Part shown: piece after piece, positions 15,796 to 22,429 of the stretch
Layout: each line of letters begins with the position of its first letter
How positions within the stretch are numbered: position 1 is the first letter of the stretch
NCBI GenBank assembly: GCA_051010395.1
Contig: JBPCVQ010000223.1
Span: 1 to 23,667, forward strand
Length of the DNA stretch: 23,667 nucleotides
Origin: JANQPX01 sp051010395
GTDB lineage: Bacteria; Pseudomonadota; Alphaproteobacteria; Geminicoccales; Geminicoccaceae
Reading direction: 5' to 3'
Notes under the pieces: model-generated
The model's database searches: none
What the model saw: the letters and a program-made list of their open reading frames with translations, nothing else
Told to the model about the DNA's origin: nothing
Position numbers and translations under genes: made by a program

Positions 15796-18150
15796 ATGAA
15801 ACAAGGGAGGCAAGACATCCAGCATCATCCGCTGCCGTCTAACGAGGACGCCTACGCACTCCTGGAATGCGAGCCGGATGAGCTGCTGAGCCGTGCGGCC
15901 GATCTCCGCGATGCTGGACATGGCCGCCTGATCAGCTATTCACGCAAAGTGTTCATTCCGCTCACGCAGCTTTGCCGCGACGTCTGCCACTACTGCACCT
16001 TCGCCAAGGCGCCGCGCAATCTCGATGCCGCCTTTCTCTCTCCGGACGACGTTCTGGCCATCGCGCGCGCCGGCAAGGCGGCCGGCTGCAAGGAGGCGCT
16101 GTTTACGCTCGGCGACAAGCCGGAGCTTCGTTACGCCATGGCCCGCCGCGCGCTGGAGGCTTTGGGCTATGAGACGACCCTCGACTATCTGGGCGCAATG
16201 GCACGGATGGTCTTCGAGGAAACCGGCCTGCTGCCGCATCTGAACCCGGGCGTGATGAATGCGGAGGAGATCGCCGGCCTCCGCGAGGCCTCGGTTTCCA
16301 TGGGCATCATGCTGGAGAGCGTCTCGGAACGGCTTTGCCAAAGGGGCGGATGCCATTTCGGCTCGCCGGACAAGCACCCTGCCCTGCGGCTTGCGACGAT
16401 CGAGGAAGCGGGCAGGCAGCGGATTCCGTTTACCACCGGCATTCTGATCGGCATCGGCGAGACGCGCCGGGAACGCATCGACAGCCTCTTGGCACTCCGT
16501 GATCTCCATGATCGATACGGCCATATTCAAGAGATCATCATCCAGAATTTTCGCGCCAAACCTGGTACACGTATGGCCGATGCGCCTGAGCCGGATCTCG
16601 ACGATCTGACATGGACGATTGCCGCAGCGAGGCTGATCTTCGGACCGGCGATGTCGATCCAGGCTCCGCCCAACCTCTCGGAAAACGGCGCAGGCGATCT
16701 GATCGCTGCCGGGCTCAACGATTTTGGCGGCATCTCCCCGGTCACGCCCGACCACGTCAATCCCGAAGCGCCCTGGCCGCATCTGCACGATCTGGCCCAC
16801 GAAACGGCAAAGGCCGGAAAAATTCTGGTGGAGCGCCTCGGCGTCTATCCGAGCTATGCTCAAAAGGGTGGGCTCTGGCTGAACAAGGTCTTTCGAAAGC
16901 CGGTGCTCGACATGATCGATGCCGACGGTCTGCCCCGCACCGACGTCTGGATCGCGGGAGATGCCTCCAAGACGCCTCCGCCACTCATGGGAACGCCGGG
17001 TCTCCTGCCGTCCTCGGAACTGGACCGTAGTCTCCGCCGCGCCAGTGACGGCGATGCGCTGAGTGAGGCCGACGTCACCCGTCTCCTCGCGGCGCGGGGC
17101 GGTGAGATCGCCGAGGTCACGACGGCCGCTGACGAGCTTCGCCACCGGGTGTCAGGCGATACCGTCAGCTATGTCGTGACCCGCAATATCAACTACACCA
17201 ATATCTGCTACTTCAAATGCCGATTCTGCGCATTCTCCAAGGGCAAAACGTCGGAGAACCTGCGCGGCAAACCCTATGATCTCGGCCCCGACATCGTCGC
17301 CGCGCGCGCGAAGAAAGCCTGGGAGCGAGGTGCGGTGGAGGTCTGCCTGCAGGGCGGCATCCATCCCGACTATACCGGCCAGACCTATCTGGACATTCTC
17401 AGCGCGGTCAAAACCGAAGTGCCGGGCATGCATGTCCACGCCTTCTCGCCGCTGGAAGTGTATCAGGGTGCGGCGACGTTGGGCTTGACGGTCGAGGCGT
17501 TTCTGGCACGGCTGATCGAGGCGGGTCTCGGTAGCCTGCCTGGCACGGCCGCCGAGATTCTCGATGACGAGGTCCGGGCCGATCTCTGCCCCGACAAAAT
17601 CAACACCAGTCAGTGGTTCGAGGTGATCGATAGCGCACACCGGCTAGGCCTTCGGACTTCGGCCACGATCATGTTCGGCCATATCGACCACACGCGGCAT
17701 TGGGCGCGGCATCTGCTCCGTCTGCGCGCGCAACAGGAACAGACCGGCGGGTTTACCGAGCTGGTGCCGCTGCCGTTCGTGCATATGGAAAGCCCGATTT
17801 ATCTTAAGGGCGAAGCGCGCAGAGGACCGACCTGGCGCGAATGCCTGCTTCTCCATGCCGTGGCCAGGCTGGCCCTGCATCCGCATATCCCCAATATCCA
17901 GGCGAGCTGGGTAAAGCTCGGACCCGACGGCGTCGCCGCCTGTCTCGAAGCCGGCGTGAACGACATCGGCGGCACGTTGATGAACGAAACCATCACCCGC
18001 TCGGCAGGCGCCCAGCACGGACAGGAGATGACGCCATTTGCGATGGAGGCCCTACTTACCAGCAGCGGCCGGCCATCGCGTCAACGGACGACCCTCTATG
18101 CGGACGCTGCCCCCGATCGTTCCCAGGCATCTTTTCTGGCTGCGGAGTGA
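15796..18150 (+). CDS. fbiC: Bifunctional F0 synthase, CofG-CofH fusion (FbiC type)
   Basis: This 784-residue protein joins two radical-SAM enzymes that build the deazaflavin F0 from tyrosine and 5-amino-6-ribitylaminouracil. The N-terminal half is CofG-like: C60-x3-C64-x2-C67 in LTQLCRDVCHYCTFAKAP, then FTLGDKPE and HLNPGVMNAEE. The C-terminal half is CofH-like: C471-x3-C475-x2-C478 in NICYFKCRFCAFSKGK, then VCLQGGIHPDYTG, EAGLGSLPGTAAEILDDEV and GGTLMNETITRSAG. Both iron-sulfur motifs are complete, so both halves should be active. The fused order matches actinobacterial FbiC, whereas methanogens keep two proteins. It starts 46 bases after cofD and ends the operon. Confidence 0.96.
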   Translation: MKQGRQDIQHHPLPSNEDAYALLECEPDELLSRAADLRDAGHGRLISYSRKVFIPLTQLCRDVCHYCTFAKAPRNLDAAFLSPDDVLAIARAGKAAGCKEALFTLGDKPELRYAMARRALEALGYETTLDYLGAMARMVFEETGLLPHLNPGVMNAEEIAGLREASVSMGIMLESVSERLCQRGGCHFGSPDKHPALRLATIEEAGRQRIPFTTGILIGIGETRRERIDSLLALRDLHDRYGHIQEIIIQNFRAKPGTRMADAPEPDLDDLTWTIAAARLIFGPAMSIQAPPNLSENGAGDLIAAGLNDFGGISPVTPDHVNPEAPWPHLHDLAHETAKAGKILVERLGVYPSYAQKGGLWLNKVFRKPVLDMIDADGLPRTDVWIAGDASKTPPPLMGTPGLLPSSELDRSLRRASDGDALSEADVTRLLAARGGEIAEVTTAADELRHRVSGDTVSYVVTRNINYTNICYFKCRFCAFSKGKTSENLRGKPYDLGPDIVAARAKKAWERGAVEVCLQGGIHPDYTGQTYLDILSAVKTEVPGMHVHAFSPLEVYQGAATLGLTVEAFLARLIEAGLGSLPGTAAEILDDEVRADLCPDKINTSQWFEVIDSAHRLGLRTSATIMFGHIDHTRHWARHLLRLRAQQEQTGGFTELVPLPFVHMESPIYLKGEARRGPTWRECLLLHAVARLALHPHIPNIQASWVKLGPDGVAACLEAGVNDIGGTLMNETITRSAGAQHGQEMTPFAMEALLTSSGRPSRQRTTLYADAAPDRSQASFLAAE

Positions 18151-18206
18151 CATCGATCCCAGCACGTCTTCATCGATAGAAATGCAGACGGTTTTTCCAA
18201 GGCTTG

Positions 18207-18353
18207 TTAACCTTTTCCTAACCACTTGATGTCTTGCCGGCTGTCTGGTCCATGCGACCCTGGCACTCGAGCCTCGCCCTTCCTTTCTGACAGGTGGGCG
18301 GATTCCCAGGGTCGCGGGGACCAAGTCATGACCATGACATGGATAGGTTAAGA
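18207..18353 (-). repeat. Dispersed hairpin repeat, copy 2 (inverted to copy 1)
   Basis: This element lies 57 bases after fbiC. Arms at 18246-18264 and 18305-18323 pair over 19 positions with two or three mismatches around a 40-base loop. Its reverse complement matches copy 1 at 11500-11637 from ATGGT-AT-A..GGTCC through TCCGCCC, GCGAGGCTC and TCGCATGGACC to GGTTAG..AAAGGTTAA. It therefore has the opposite orientation, and the pair brackets the F420 operon. Frames crossing it (for example minus 18052-18447) are not taken as genes. Confidence 0.75.
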
Positions 18354-18381
18354 AGGCGTTAAAGCGCGCTTCGCCTTTCTC

Positions 18382-18394
18382 GTGGTGTGACCAC
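18382..18394. promoter_or_regulatory. GntR/FadR-like operator, perfect copy
   Basis: GTGGT-GTG-ACCAC, the same dyad read on the opposite strand. It lies right after the hairpin repeat and is the most distant of three sites upstream of dctP. Confidence 0.55.
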
Positions 18395-18471
18395 ATCAGA
18401 AGGGCCAGCTGCTGGGAGCGCAACATGTTGAACCCAGGACCAATCACAAGATTCCGTGTGAATCAAATGAT

Positions 18472-18484
18472 GTGGTCACACCAC
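18472..18484 (+). promoter_or_regulatory. GntR/FadR-like operator, perfect copy
   Basis: GTGGT-CAC-ACCAC preceded by AATCAAATGAT, close to the AAACCAAATGAT flank of other copies. It is about 300 bases before dctP. Confidence 0.6.
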
Positions 18485-18507
18485 GAGAACCACAGGACTG
18501 AACAGGA

Positions 18508-18669
18508 AATGTTCCAAACCAATAGGTTAGAACACTGCTTCCAAGTCCATCACACCGGGATCCGGTCTAGGGGGCGGATACAAGAGATTGCCATCGGCCT
18601 CCTTTGAATAAGACTGCATACCGCCTGTCCTGGTAAAACCAAGGAAACCAAATGATGTGGTCATACCAC
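18508..18669 (+). repeat. Leader module upstream of dctP, related to that of dctQ
   Basis: It contains AATGTTCC (18508-18515), CCAATAGGTTAGAACACTG (from 18519, within a 25-bp imperfect palindrome at 18510-18534), GCATACC (18616-18622) and GAAACCAAATGA (18644-18655) running into an operator. The same blocks occur in the same order at 19884-20075 before dctQ. The rest of the gap to dctP holds the predicted promoter and an inverted repeat; no gene is seen in 18151-18787. Confidence 0.5.
18657..18669 (+). promoter_or_regulatory. GntR/FadR-like operator, perfect copy proximal to dctP
   Basis: GTGGT-CAT-ACCAC; with the outer T and A the arms extend to 6 bp (TGTGGT/ACCACA). It lies 16 bases before the predicted -35 of dctP. 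Confidence 0.65.
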
Positions 18670-18683
18670 AGGGTCGATCGAGA

Positions 18684-18729
18684 TTTGATTCGACACAATA
18701 GGGCGTATACTCCATATTATTGAATCAAA
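18684..18729. promoter_or_regulatory. Predicted dctP promoter within an 8-bp inverted repeat
   Basis: TTTGATTC (18684-18691) and GAATCAAA (18722-18729) are perfect inverted arms 38 bp apart centre to centre. Between and overlapping them lie a possible -35 (TTGATT, 18685-18690) and -10 (TATACT, 18706-18711) with a short 15-bp spacer; TATTAT at 18715-18720 is an alternative -10. The arms could be a second regulator's half-sites or a leader stem. Confidence 0.35.
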
Positions 18730-18787
18730 GTCGATGCGAAAGACAACCGCAGCGTGGCGAACAAACAAAAGCAACTGGGAGAATGAC

Positions 18788-19762
18788 ATGAAAAAAATGG
18801 CAGGAACGCTGACCGCCGCCGCCATTGGCGCGCTTATGTCCGTATCGGCCGGTGCCGCCGAGGAAATGAAAATGCTCACGGCCTGGGGCCCCAATCACTC
18901 GGGCACGGCGAACATGGCCTATGGCTATATCGACCTGGTCAAGGAGATGACCGATGGCGACGTGTCGATCACGCCCAGCGGCCCGGAAGTCGTGCCGGCC
19001 GGCAAGCAGCTGCAGCCCGTGGCCGCAGGTGTCTTCGACCTGATCTATACCCACGGCCTCTATCACACCGGCGACACCGGGATCGGGGCGGCGATCGACG
19101 CCGTCAGCGGCGACGTCGAGGCGCGGCGTGAAAGCGGTGTTTGGGATTGGGTCGATCAGCACTATCAGGAGGCGCAGGGCCTGAAGGTTCTGTCGATTCC
19201 AACCGCGACCACGGGATTCCGTTTTTTCCTAAAAGAGCCGATGGATGCCGACAAGAAGCTCGAGGGCATGAAAATCCGAGCCCTCCCCTCTTACAACAAG
19301 ATCGTGGATTCGCTGGGCGCTGCAGCGGTGGTCATCCCCTTCGGCGAGCTCTATTCTGCCGCTGAGAAGGGCGTTATCGACGGCCTGGTCTGGCCCACGG
19401 TCGGCGCCGTCGGCTTCAAATTTCACGAGGTCACGCCTTATCTGGCCGAGCCGGCATTCGGCACCGTTTCCTACCTGATCATGATGGATCTGGATAAGTG
19501 GTCCAGCCTTGATGCCGACACGCAAAAGGTCCTCCTGGATGCCGGCCACAAGCTGGAGCAGGACACCATCGGCGTCTTCAACAAGCTTCTGGAAGAAGAA
19601 ACCGCGGCGATGGTCGAAGGTGGCGCCAAGACCACGTCGATCGGCTATTCCGCAGAAGAGGCCAGCAAATTGTTTGCCGAGCGCGCCATGGAAGTCGCCG
19701 TCGAAAAGTCTGGTGAGACGGGTGAAGCCTTTCGCGATTTCGTCGCATCGAAAGGCATGTAG
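18788..19762 (+). CDS. dctP: TRAP transporter substrate-binding protein, DctP family
   Basis: This is a periplasmic solute receptor of 324 residues. Residues 1-22 form a Sec signal peptide (MKKMAGTLTAAAIGALM..., cleavage after SAGAA). The DctP ligand region is clear: LEGMKIRALPSYNKIVDSLGA, with the arginine that usually salt-bridges a carboxylate, then VVIPFGELYSAAEKGVIDGL and WPTVGAVGFKFHEVTPYL. The ligand therefore probably has a carboxylate. ATG 18788 is chosen because GGGAGA is just upstream and the signal peptide then begins properly; the in-frame ATG at 18734 would add 18 hydrophilic residues. It is separated from dctQ by 330 bases with hairpins and a further operator, so receptor and permease may be made at different levels. 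Confidence 0.93.
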   Translation: MKKMAGTLTAAAIGALMSVSAGAAEEMKMLTAWGPNHSGTANMAYGYIDLVKEMTDGDVSITPSGPEVVPAGKQLQPVAAGVFDLIYTHGLYHTGDTGIGAAIDAVSGDVEARRESGVWDWVDQHYQEAQGLKVLSIPTATTGFRFFLKEPMDADKKLEGMKIRALPSYNKIVDSLGAAAVVIPFGELYSAAEKGVIDGLVWPTVGAVGFKFHEVTPYLAEPAFGTVSYLIMMDLDKWSSLDADTQKVLLDAGHKLEQDTIGVFNKLLEEETAAMVEGGAKTTSIGYSAEEASKLFAERAMEVAVEKSGETGEAFRDFVASKGM

Positions 19763-19774
19763 TCATTGACGGGA

Positions 19775-19799
19775 GCCCGCCGCTTCGTCAGCGGCGGGC
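19775..19799 (+). terminator. Strong hairpin after dctP
   Basis: GCCCGCCGCT and AGCGGCGGGC pair perfectly over 10 bp around TCGTC, 12 bases after the dctP stop. No U-tract follows, so it may protect the dctP message 3' end or reduce read-through into dctQM rather than stop transcription fully. Confidence 0.6.
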
Positions 19800-19803
19800 A
19801 CAC

Positions 19804-19832
19804 CTTCCGATCTGATTTTGACGGATCGGAAA
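19804..19832 (+). terminator. Second hairpin after dctP
   Basis: CTTCCGATC (19804-19812) and GATCGGAAG (19824-19832) pair perfectly over 9 bp around an 11-base loop containing TTTT. It follows the first hairpin by 4 bases. Together they form a tandem structure in the dctP-dctQ gap. Confidence 0.5.
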
Positions 19833-19883
19833 GCGGCCCATGTGGCTGTCAGCCGGTGCATCGACCCCAAAGGAGCTATCAGC

Positions 19884-20075
19884 AATGTTCCGAGAAGTTG
19901 ATGCAGAACCAATAAGATAACGCATTGAACCTAAATTTCTCTGAGGGCATCTGTGCGCCGATGGTATGTTCGATACGAACTCTCCCGAAGCCTCGCTGAG
20001 AGAAGGCCGCATACCCTCGGGTTTCTTGGCACATTCTGCAAATGCGGTGGAAACCAAATGATGTGGTCACACCAC
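19884..20075 (+). repeat. Leader module upstream of dctQ
   Basis: Blocks AATGTTCC (19884-19891), CCAATAAGATAACGCATTG (from 19909), GCATACC (20009-20015) and GAAACCAAATGA (20050-20061) repeat the order seen before dctP. The last 67 bases match the leader of the F420 operon at 51 of 67 positions. The remainder of the 19763-20093 gap shows no gene. Confidence 0.55.
20063..20075 (+). promoter_or_regulatory. GntR/FadR-like operator, perfect copy before dctQ
   Basis: GTGGT-CAC-ACCAC, ending 18 bases before the dctQ ATG and directly next to its AGGAAG ribosome site (20077-20082). It implies a separate controlled transcript for dctQM. Confidence 0.65.
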
Positions 20076-20093
20076 TAGGAAGTCGATGGTGCC

Positions 20094-20615
20094 ATGAAGC
20101 CATTGTTAGGAGGGTTGAAGACTGCTCATGACCTCGTAACCGAAGCCGCAGCTGCGCTTGCCGTCCTCGGTCTCGGCCTCATCGTTTTTTCCTACGTCTT
20201 CGAAGTGTTCACCCGCTACGTCTTGAATTCACCGACGTCCTGGGTCAGCGACTTCGTCTCTTACGCTCTTTCTGCCTCGGTCTTTCTCGCTTTGCCCAAA
20301 GTGACCCGCGAACGCGGCCATGTCGCCGTGACGATCCTCGTCGACATCCTGCCTGATCGCGTGGCGGATTGGGCGCATGCTGCCGTCAGCCTGATGGGTT
20401 TCGCCTGCCTCGGCTTTGCCGCATGGATCAGCTTGGAGGAAAATATCCGCCAATATAGCCGCGGCATCGAAACGCTTGCCATCAATCCGATACCGGTCTG
20501 GTGGGTATCGAGCTTCATAACCTTCGGGCTGGCCATGAGCGCCCTCTACATGCTGCGCCATCTGCCACCGTCCTGCCGCAGCCGGAACGGTTTCCAAGCG
20601 GACGGGCCGGACTGA
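20094..20615 (+). CDS. dctQ: TRAP transporter small permease, DctQ family
   Basis: This is the small inner-membrane subunit of the TRAP transporter, 173 residues with four predicted membrane helices (about residues 17-39, 52-70, 93-115 and 133-152). The family block FEVFTRYVLNSPTSWVSDF is present in the first loop, as is ALPKVTRERGHVAVTILVD. It pairs with DctM to accept substrate from DctP. ATG 20094 has AGGAAG 11 bases upstream, a long spacing. A better-looking AGGAGGG at 20108-20114 has no properly spaced in-frame start. Its stop overlaps the dctM start by one base. Confidence 0.9.
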   Translation: MKPLLGGLKTAHDLVTEAAAALAVLGLGLIVFSYVFEVFTRYVLNSPTSWVSDFVSYALSASVFLALPKVTRERGHVAVTILVDILPDRVADWAHAAVSLMGFACLGFAAWISLEENIRQYSRGIETLAINPIPVWWVSSFITFGLAMSALYMLRHLPPSCRSRNGFQADGPD

Positions 20616-21928
20616 TGGAGTGGTACGTTACGCTTCTGGCCGGGCTGGCGATCCTGTTCTTCCTGTTCCTCTCAGGCGCTCCGATCTTTCTCGCCTTTCT
20701 TTCTGCGATCCTGGTCGGGATCTATGTCATCATCGGGCCGTCCGGATTTCCGATGCTGGCCAACAGTATTCTGGACACCTCCTCGATCACCTCCCTGGCC
20801 TCGATCCCGCTCTTCATTCTGATGGGCGAGCTCCTGTTTCGCTCCGGCACCATGGATGTCCTGTTCGAATCGATCGACAAGCTCGTCGGGCGTGTGCGCG
20901 GCCGTCAGTATGTGCTGGTGGTCGCCCTATCCGCCGTCTTCGGAGCACTCTCGGGTGTCGCCATGGCGGTTGCCGCAATGCTGGGGCGGGCGATCATTCC
21001 GGGCATGAAGGCGCGCGGCTATGATCGCGACATCGCCGCCGGCCTGATCGTCGGCGGCGCCAGCCTCGCCCCGATCATCCCGCCAAGCCTGCTCGCGATC
21101 ATCGTCGGATCGCTTGCCGATGTCTCGATCGCCAAGCTCCTGATCGCCGGCGTCATTCCAGGGCTGGTCATCGGCGGCATTTTTCTCGTCTACGTCTACG
21201 TCCGAATTGCGATCAACCCGAGCCTGGCGCCCGCCAATGTCGATGGTGAACGCAAAGACGTCACCGCCAGCGAAGCGCTTTGGGCGTTGATCCAGAGCCT
21301 GCCCTTCGCGATCGTCATTTTTTCCGTCATGGGCTTCATCATGCTGGGCATCGCCACCCCCTCCGAATCGGCGGCGACCGGCGTTCTGGGCGCACTGCTG
21401 ACGGCGGCAATCTATCGCAATCTCAGCCTGCGCATGATCTGGGACTCGCTGATGGCCTCGATCACGGTCGCGGCGATGATCCTGGCGATCATGGCGATGT
21501 CCAAGATGTTCACCCAGCTCCTGGCCTTCACCGGCGCCACCAGCCAGCTCGTGAGCCTGGTCGCCAATCTCGGCTTCGAGCCCATGTTGATGCTGCTGAT
21601 CATGATGGCCGTGCCGTTCCTGCTTTGCATGTTCATCGACACGATCGCGGTCATTCTCCTGACCATCCCGATCTACCAGCCTGTGGTCGACAGTCTCGGC
21701 TTCGATCCCGTCTGGTTCTGGCTCCTGTTCCTGATCAACATCACGCTCGGCGCGATCACGCCGCCCTTCGGCTATACGCTATTCGCCTTCAAGGCGGTGG
21801 TGCCCGATATGACGATCAGCCAGGTCTACCGGGCCACCTGGCCCTTCGTGCTCCTTTTCCTGGCAGGGATCGTCCTGATCGCGCTGGTGCCCGGCATCGC
21901 CACCTGGCTCCCCAATCTGATCGGCTGA
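20615..21928 (+). CDS. dctM: TRAP transporter large permease, DctM family
   Basis: This is the large ion-coupled membrane subunit of the TRAP transporter, 437 residues, about 11-12 hydrophobic helices. Characteristic stretches are LFLSGAPIFLAFLSAILVG, SLASIPLFILMGELLFRSG, SGVAMAVAAMLGRAIIPGM, GGASLAPIIPPSLLAIIVGS, GIATPSESAATGVLGALL and NITLGAITPPFGYTLF; the polar turns in these match the predicted sodium and substrate sites of the family. ATG 20615 overlaps the dctQ stop (TGATG), so the two are translationally coupled. A longer frame from 20501 overlaps dctQ and is not used. Just after its stop, TGGTGTGACC at 21932-21941 is a partial match to the operator motif. Confidence 0.94.
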   Translation: MEWYVTLLAGLAILFFLFLSGAPIFLAFLSAILVGIYVIIGPSGFPMLANSILDTSSITSLASIPLFILMGELLFRSGTMDVLFESIDKLVGRVRGRQYVLVVALSAVFGALSGVAMAVAAMLGRAIIPGMKARGYDRDIAAGLIVGGASLAPIIPPSLLAIIVGSLADVSIAKLLIAGVIPGLVIGGIFLVYVYVRIAINPSLAPANVDGERKDVTASEALWALIQSLPFAIVIFSVMGFIMLGIATPSESAATGVLGALLTAAIYRNLSLRMIWDSLMASITVAAMILAIMAMSKMFTQLLAFTGATSQLVSLVANLGFEPMLMLLIMMAVPFLLCMFIDTIAVILLTIPIYQPVVDSLGFDPVWFWLLFLINITLGAITPPFGYTLFAFKAVVPDMTISQVYRATWPFVLLFLAGIVLIALVPGIATWLPNLIG

Positions 21929-21964
21929 AGATGGTGTGACCGGGCCTTCTGACCCAATTGGATG

Positions 21965-22390
21965 TCAGCAATCGCCGACGCGGGCGGCGGCCATAGAATA
22001 TTGCATGTTCATGGTCTCGCCGCCGACTTTGAAGGTGATGTCGACATTGCCATTGCCCTGGTCACCATCGATGGTGAAGGAGAAATGTCCGGTGGCGCTG
22101 CCCTGCTGCCCTTCATCGACGCAAGCAAGGTCATAATCGATGGTGTTGCCGGAGATGGTCTCGTTGCTGAGCTCGCATCCTTCCTCGTCACCGAGAATGG
22201 CGGTGGGGTCGAAGACGGCCTCCTGCATGCACTGCTGATTGACTTCTTCAGTGCCGAGCATGGAGTTCTGCGTTGTGATTTCCCAAAGACCGGGGGTGAT
22301 GGGCACACCTGCTGCAAATACCGCCGATGAAAACGTCAAGGCCGCCAAAGCAGGAGTGAGCGCCGAAACGCGACAAATCGTGACCTTCAT
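21965..22390 (-). CDS. DUF3617 family exported protein
   Basis: This 141-residue protein has a signal peptide (about residues 1-25, ending SSAVFAAG) and the DUF3617 pattern: PGLWEITTQNSM near the mature N-terminus, NQQCMQEAVFDP, GCELSNETISGNTIDYDLAC, and a beta-rich GHFSFTIDGDQGNGNVDITF region with paired cysteines. Function of the family is unknown; it is periplasmic. ATG 22390 is chosen over ATG 22402 because GGAGAG lies between them, 4 bases before 22390. It follows the M20 gene by 39 bases on the same strand and may be co-transcribed. It converges on dctM with only 36 bases between the stops. Confidence 0.8.
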   Translation of the reverse strand: MKVTICRVSALTPALAALTFSSAVFAAGVPITPGLWEITTQNSMLGTEEVNQQCMQEAVFDPTAILGDEEGCELSNETISGNTIDYDLACVDEGQQGSATGHFSFTIDGDQGNGNVDITFKVGGETMNMQYSMAAARVGDC

Positions 22391-22429
22391 AAAGCTCTCC
22401 ATTAATGTCGACGATCGACTGGTGGCGGA

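Noticed and set aside
11500..18353. Bracketing repeats as terminal repeats of a complete transposon
   Set aside because: No transposase or integrase gene lies between or beside them and no target-site duplication was visible; only a dispersed repeat is supported.
18052..18447. A 131-residue minus-strand frame after fbiC
   Set aside because: It overlaps the fbiC 3' end and copy 2 of the hairpin repeat; the translation is that of the repeat, not a recognisable protein.
20026..20042. A sigma54-like sequence TTGGCACATTCTGCA before dctQ
   Set aside because: The GG and GC elements are about 2 bp too close for a -24/-12 promoter, and no enhancer-binding regulator is in the window.
11765..20075. 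Repeated short motif considered as a CRISPR array
   Set aside because: The copies are widely and irregularly spaced, dyad-symmetric, in promoters, and no cas gene is present.
20086..20097. A three-codon leader (Met-Val-Pro-stop) overlapping the dctQ ATG
   Set aside because: It is too short to support as a regulatory peptide; its good ribosome spacing may simply reflect the dctQ site.
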